The notes under the pieces: generated by a model
The model's database searches: none
Told to the model about the DNA's origin: nothing
The model's input: only the letters and a program-made list of their open reading frames with translations
From: Fimbriimonadales bacterium
GTDB lineage: Bacteria; Armatimonadota; Fimbriimonadia; Fimbriimonadales; ATM1
Reading direction: 5' to 3'
Assembly (NCBI GenBank): GCA_025922995.1
Contig: JAICGT010000101.1
Span: 1 to 5,460, forward strand
Length of the DNA stretch: 5,460 nt
Shown: one piece after another, positions 5,349 through 5,460 of the stretch
Position numbering within the stretch: position 1 is the first letter of the stretch
How the letters are laid out: every line of letters begins with the position of its first letter
Made by a program: the position numbers and the translations under genes

Positions 5349-5460
5349 TCTAACGTCGCCGAGTCTTGCGGCAGTGATGATTCTCGATTCCGATCCCGTC
5401 GGCGGGCCTAACGTGTTGCTGTCTACAATTGCAAAGTATTCGACGTCGAATTCGGCGTCC
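5325..5460 (-). CDS. panC: Pantothenate synthetase (pantoate--beta-alanine ligase), C-terminal fragment
   Basis: The last 44 codons of a - strand gene that starts outside the window, with its first complete codon here at 5459. The frame reads DAEFDVEYFAIVDSNTL, then RIITAARLGDVRLIDNLLV and a TGA stop at 5327-5325. The Y-x-x-I-V-D-x-x-T-L strand followed by a short linker and [IV]-x-A-A-R-L-G-x-x-R-L-[IL]-D-N is the usual C-terminal end of PanC, the cytoplasmic enzyme that joins pantoate and beta-alanine using ATP for coenzyme A synthesis. The ATP-binding HxGH and KMSKS-like motifs lie upstream, outside the window, so activity cannot be judged. The fragment is too short for most ORF callers. 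It converges on aspS with a 24-bp overlap. I know of no other family ending this way. Confidence 0.85.
   Translation of the reverse strand, partial: DAEFDVEYFAIVDSNTLGPPTGSESRIITAARLGDVRLIDNLLV

Noticed and set aside
5349..5460. The right end as non-coding intergenic sequence downstream of aspS
   Set aside because: The - strand frame reads as a convincing PanC C-terminus with its own stop codon.

Overview
The window is compact bacterial chromosomal DNA of moderate GC. It holds core-metabolism and translation genes plus one small accessory pair. I see no mobile element, CRISPR array, rRNA or tRNA. Two things mark it as bacterial: a class 2 (quinone-linked) dihydroorotate dehydrogenase, and a bacterial-type AspRS carrying the GAD insertion. 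The phylum cannot be fixed from the sequence. The AspRS reads more like the Thermus-type enzyme than the enterobacterial one, and the THUMP-like methyltransferase family is best known from Actinobacteria. A lineage such as Armatimonadota is only a low-confidence guess.

Layout. At the left edge, a + strand THUMP-like SAM-dependent methyltransferase enters the window with its N-terminus cut off; its frame is open back to base 1. It ends tail-to-tail, overlapping by 42 bp, with a - strand operon. In transcription order that operon is pyrD, then two small membrane-anchored NTF2-like proteins that look like diverged tandem paralogs, then a TIM-barrel sugar phosphate isomerase/epimerase. The gaps are 15 nt, 4 nt and a 1-nt TAATG overlap, so co-transcription and some translational coupling are likely. 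Divergent from pyrD is aspS (+), full length at 598 residues from the ATG at 3552. At the right edge aspS overlaps by 24 bp, tail-to-tail, with the last 44 codons of a - strand gene that reads as pantothenate synthetase (panC). That gene begins outside the window.

The aspS/pyrD divergent spacer is very short and holds overlapping -10-like hexamers on the two strands, a 5-bp inverted repeat, and no Shine-Dalgarno for aspS. PyrD homology continues 12 codons upstream of its first ATG, to an ATA codon that aligns with Met1 of E. coli PyrD. This is the most unusual point in the window.

The genes cover pyrimidine synthesis (pyrD), aspartyl-tRNA charging (aspS), pantothenate/CoA synthesis (panC), a probable RNA methyltransferase, and a sugar isomerase. 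I do not see a new multi-gene system. The least explained element is the paralogous membrane-anchored pair inside the pyrD operon.
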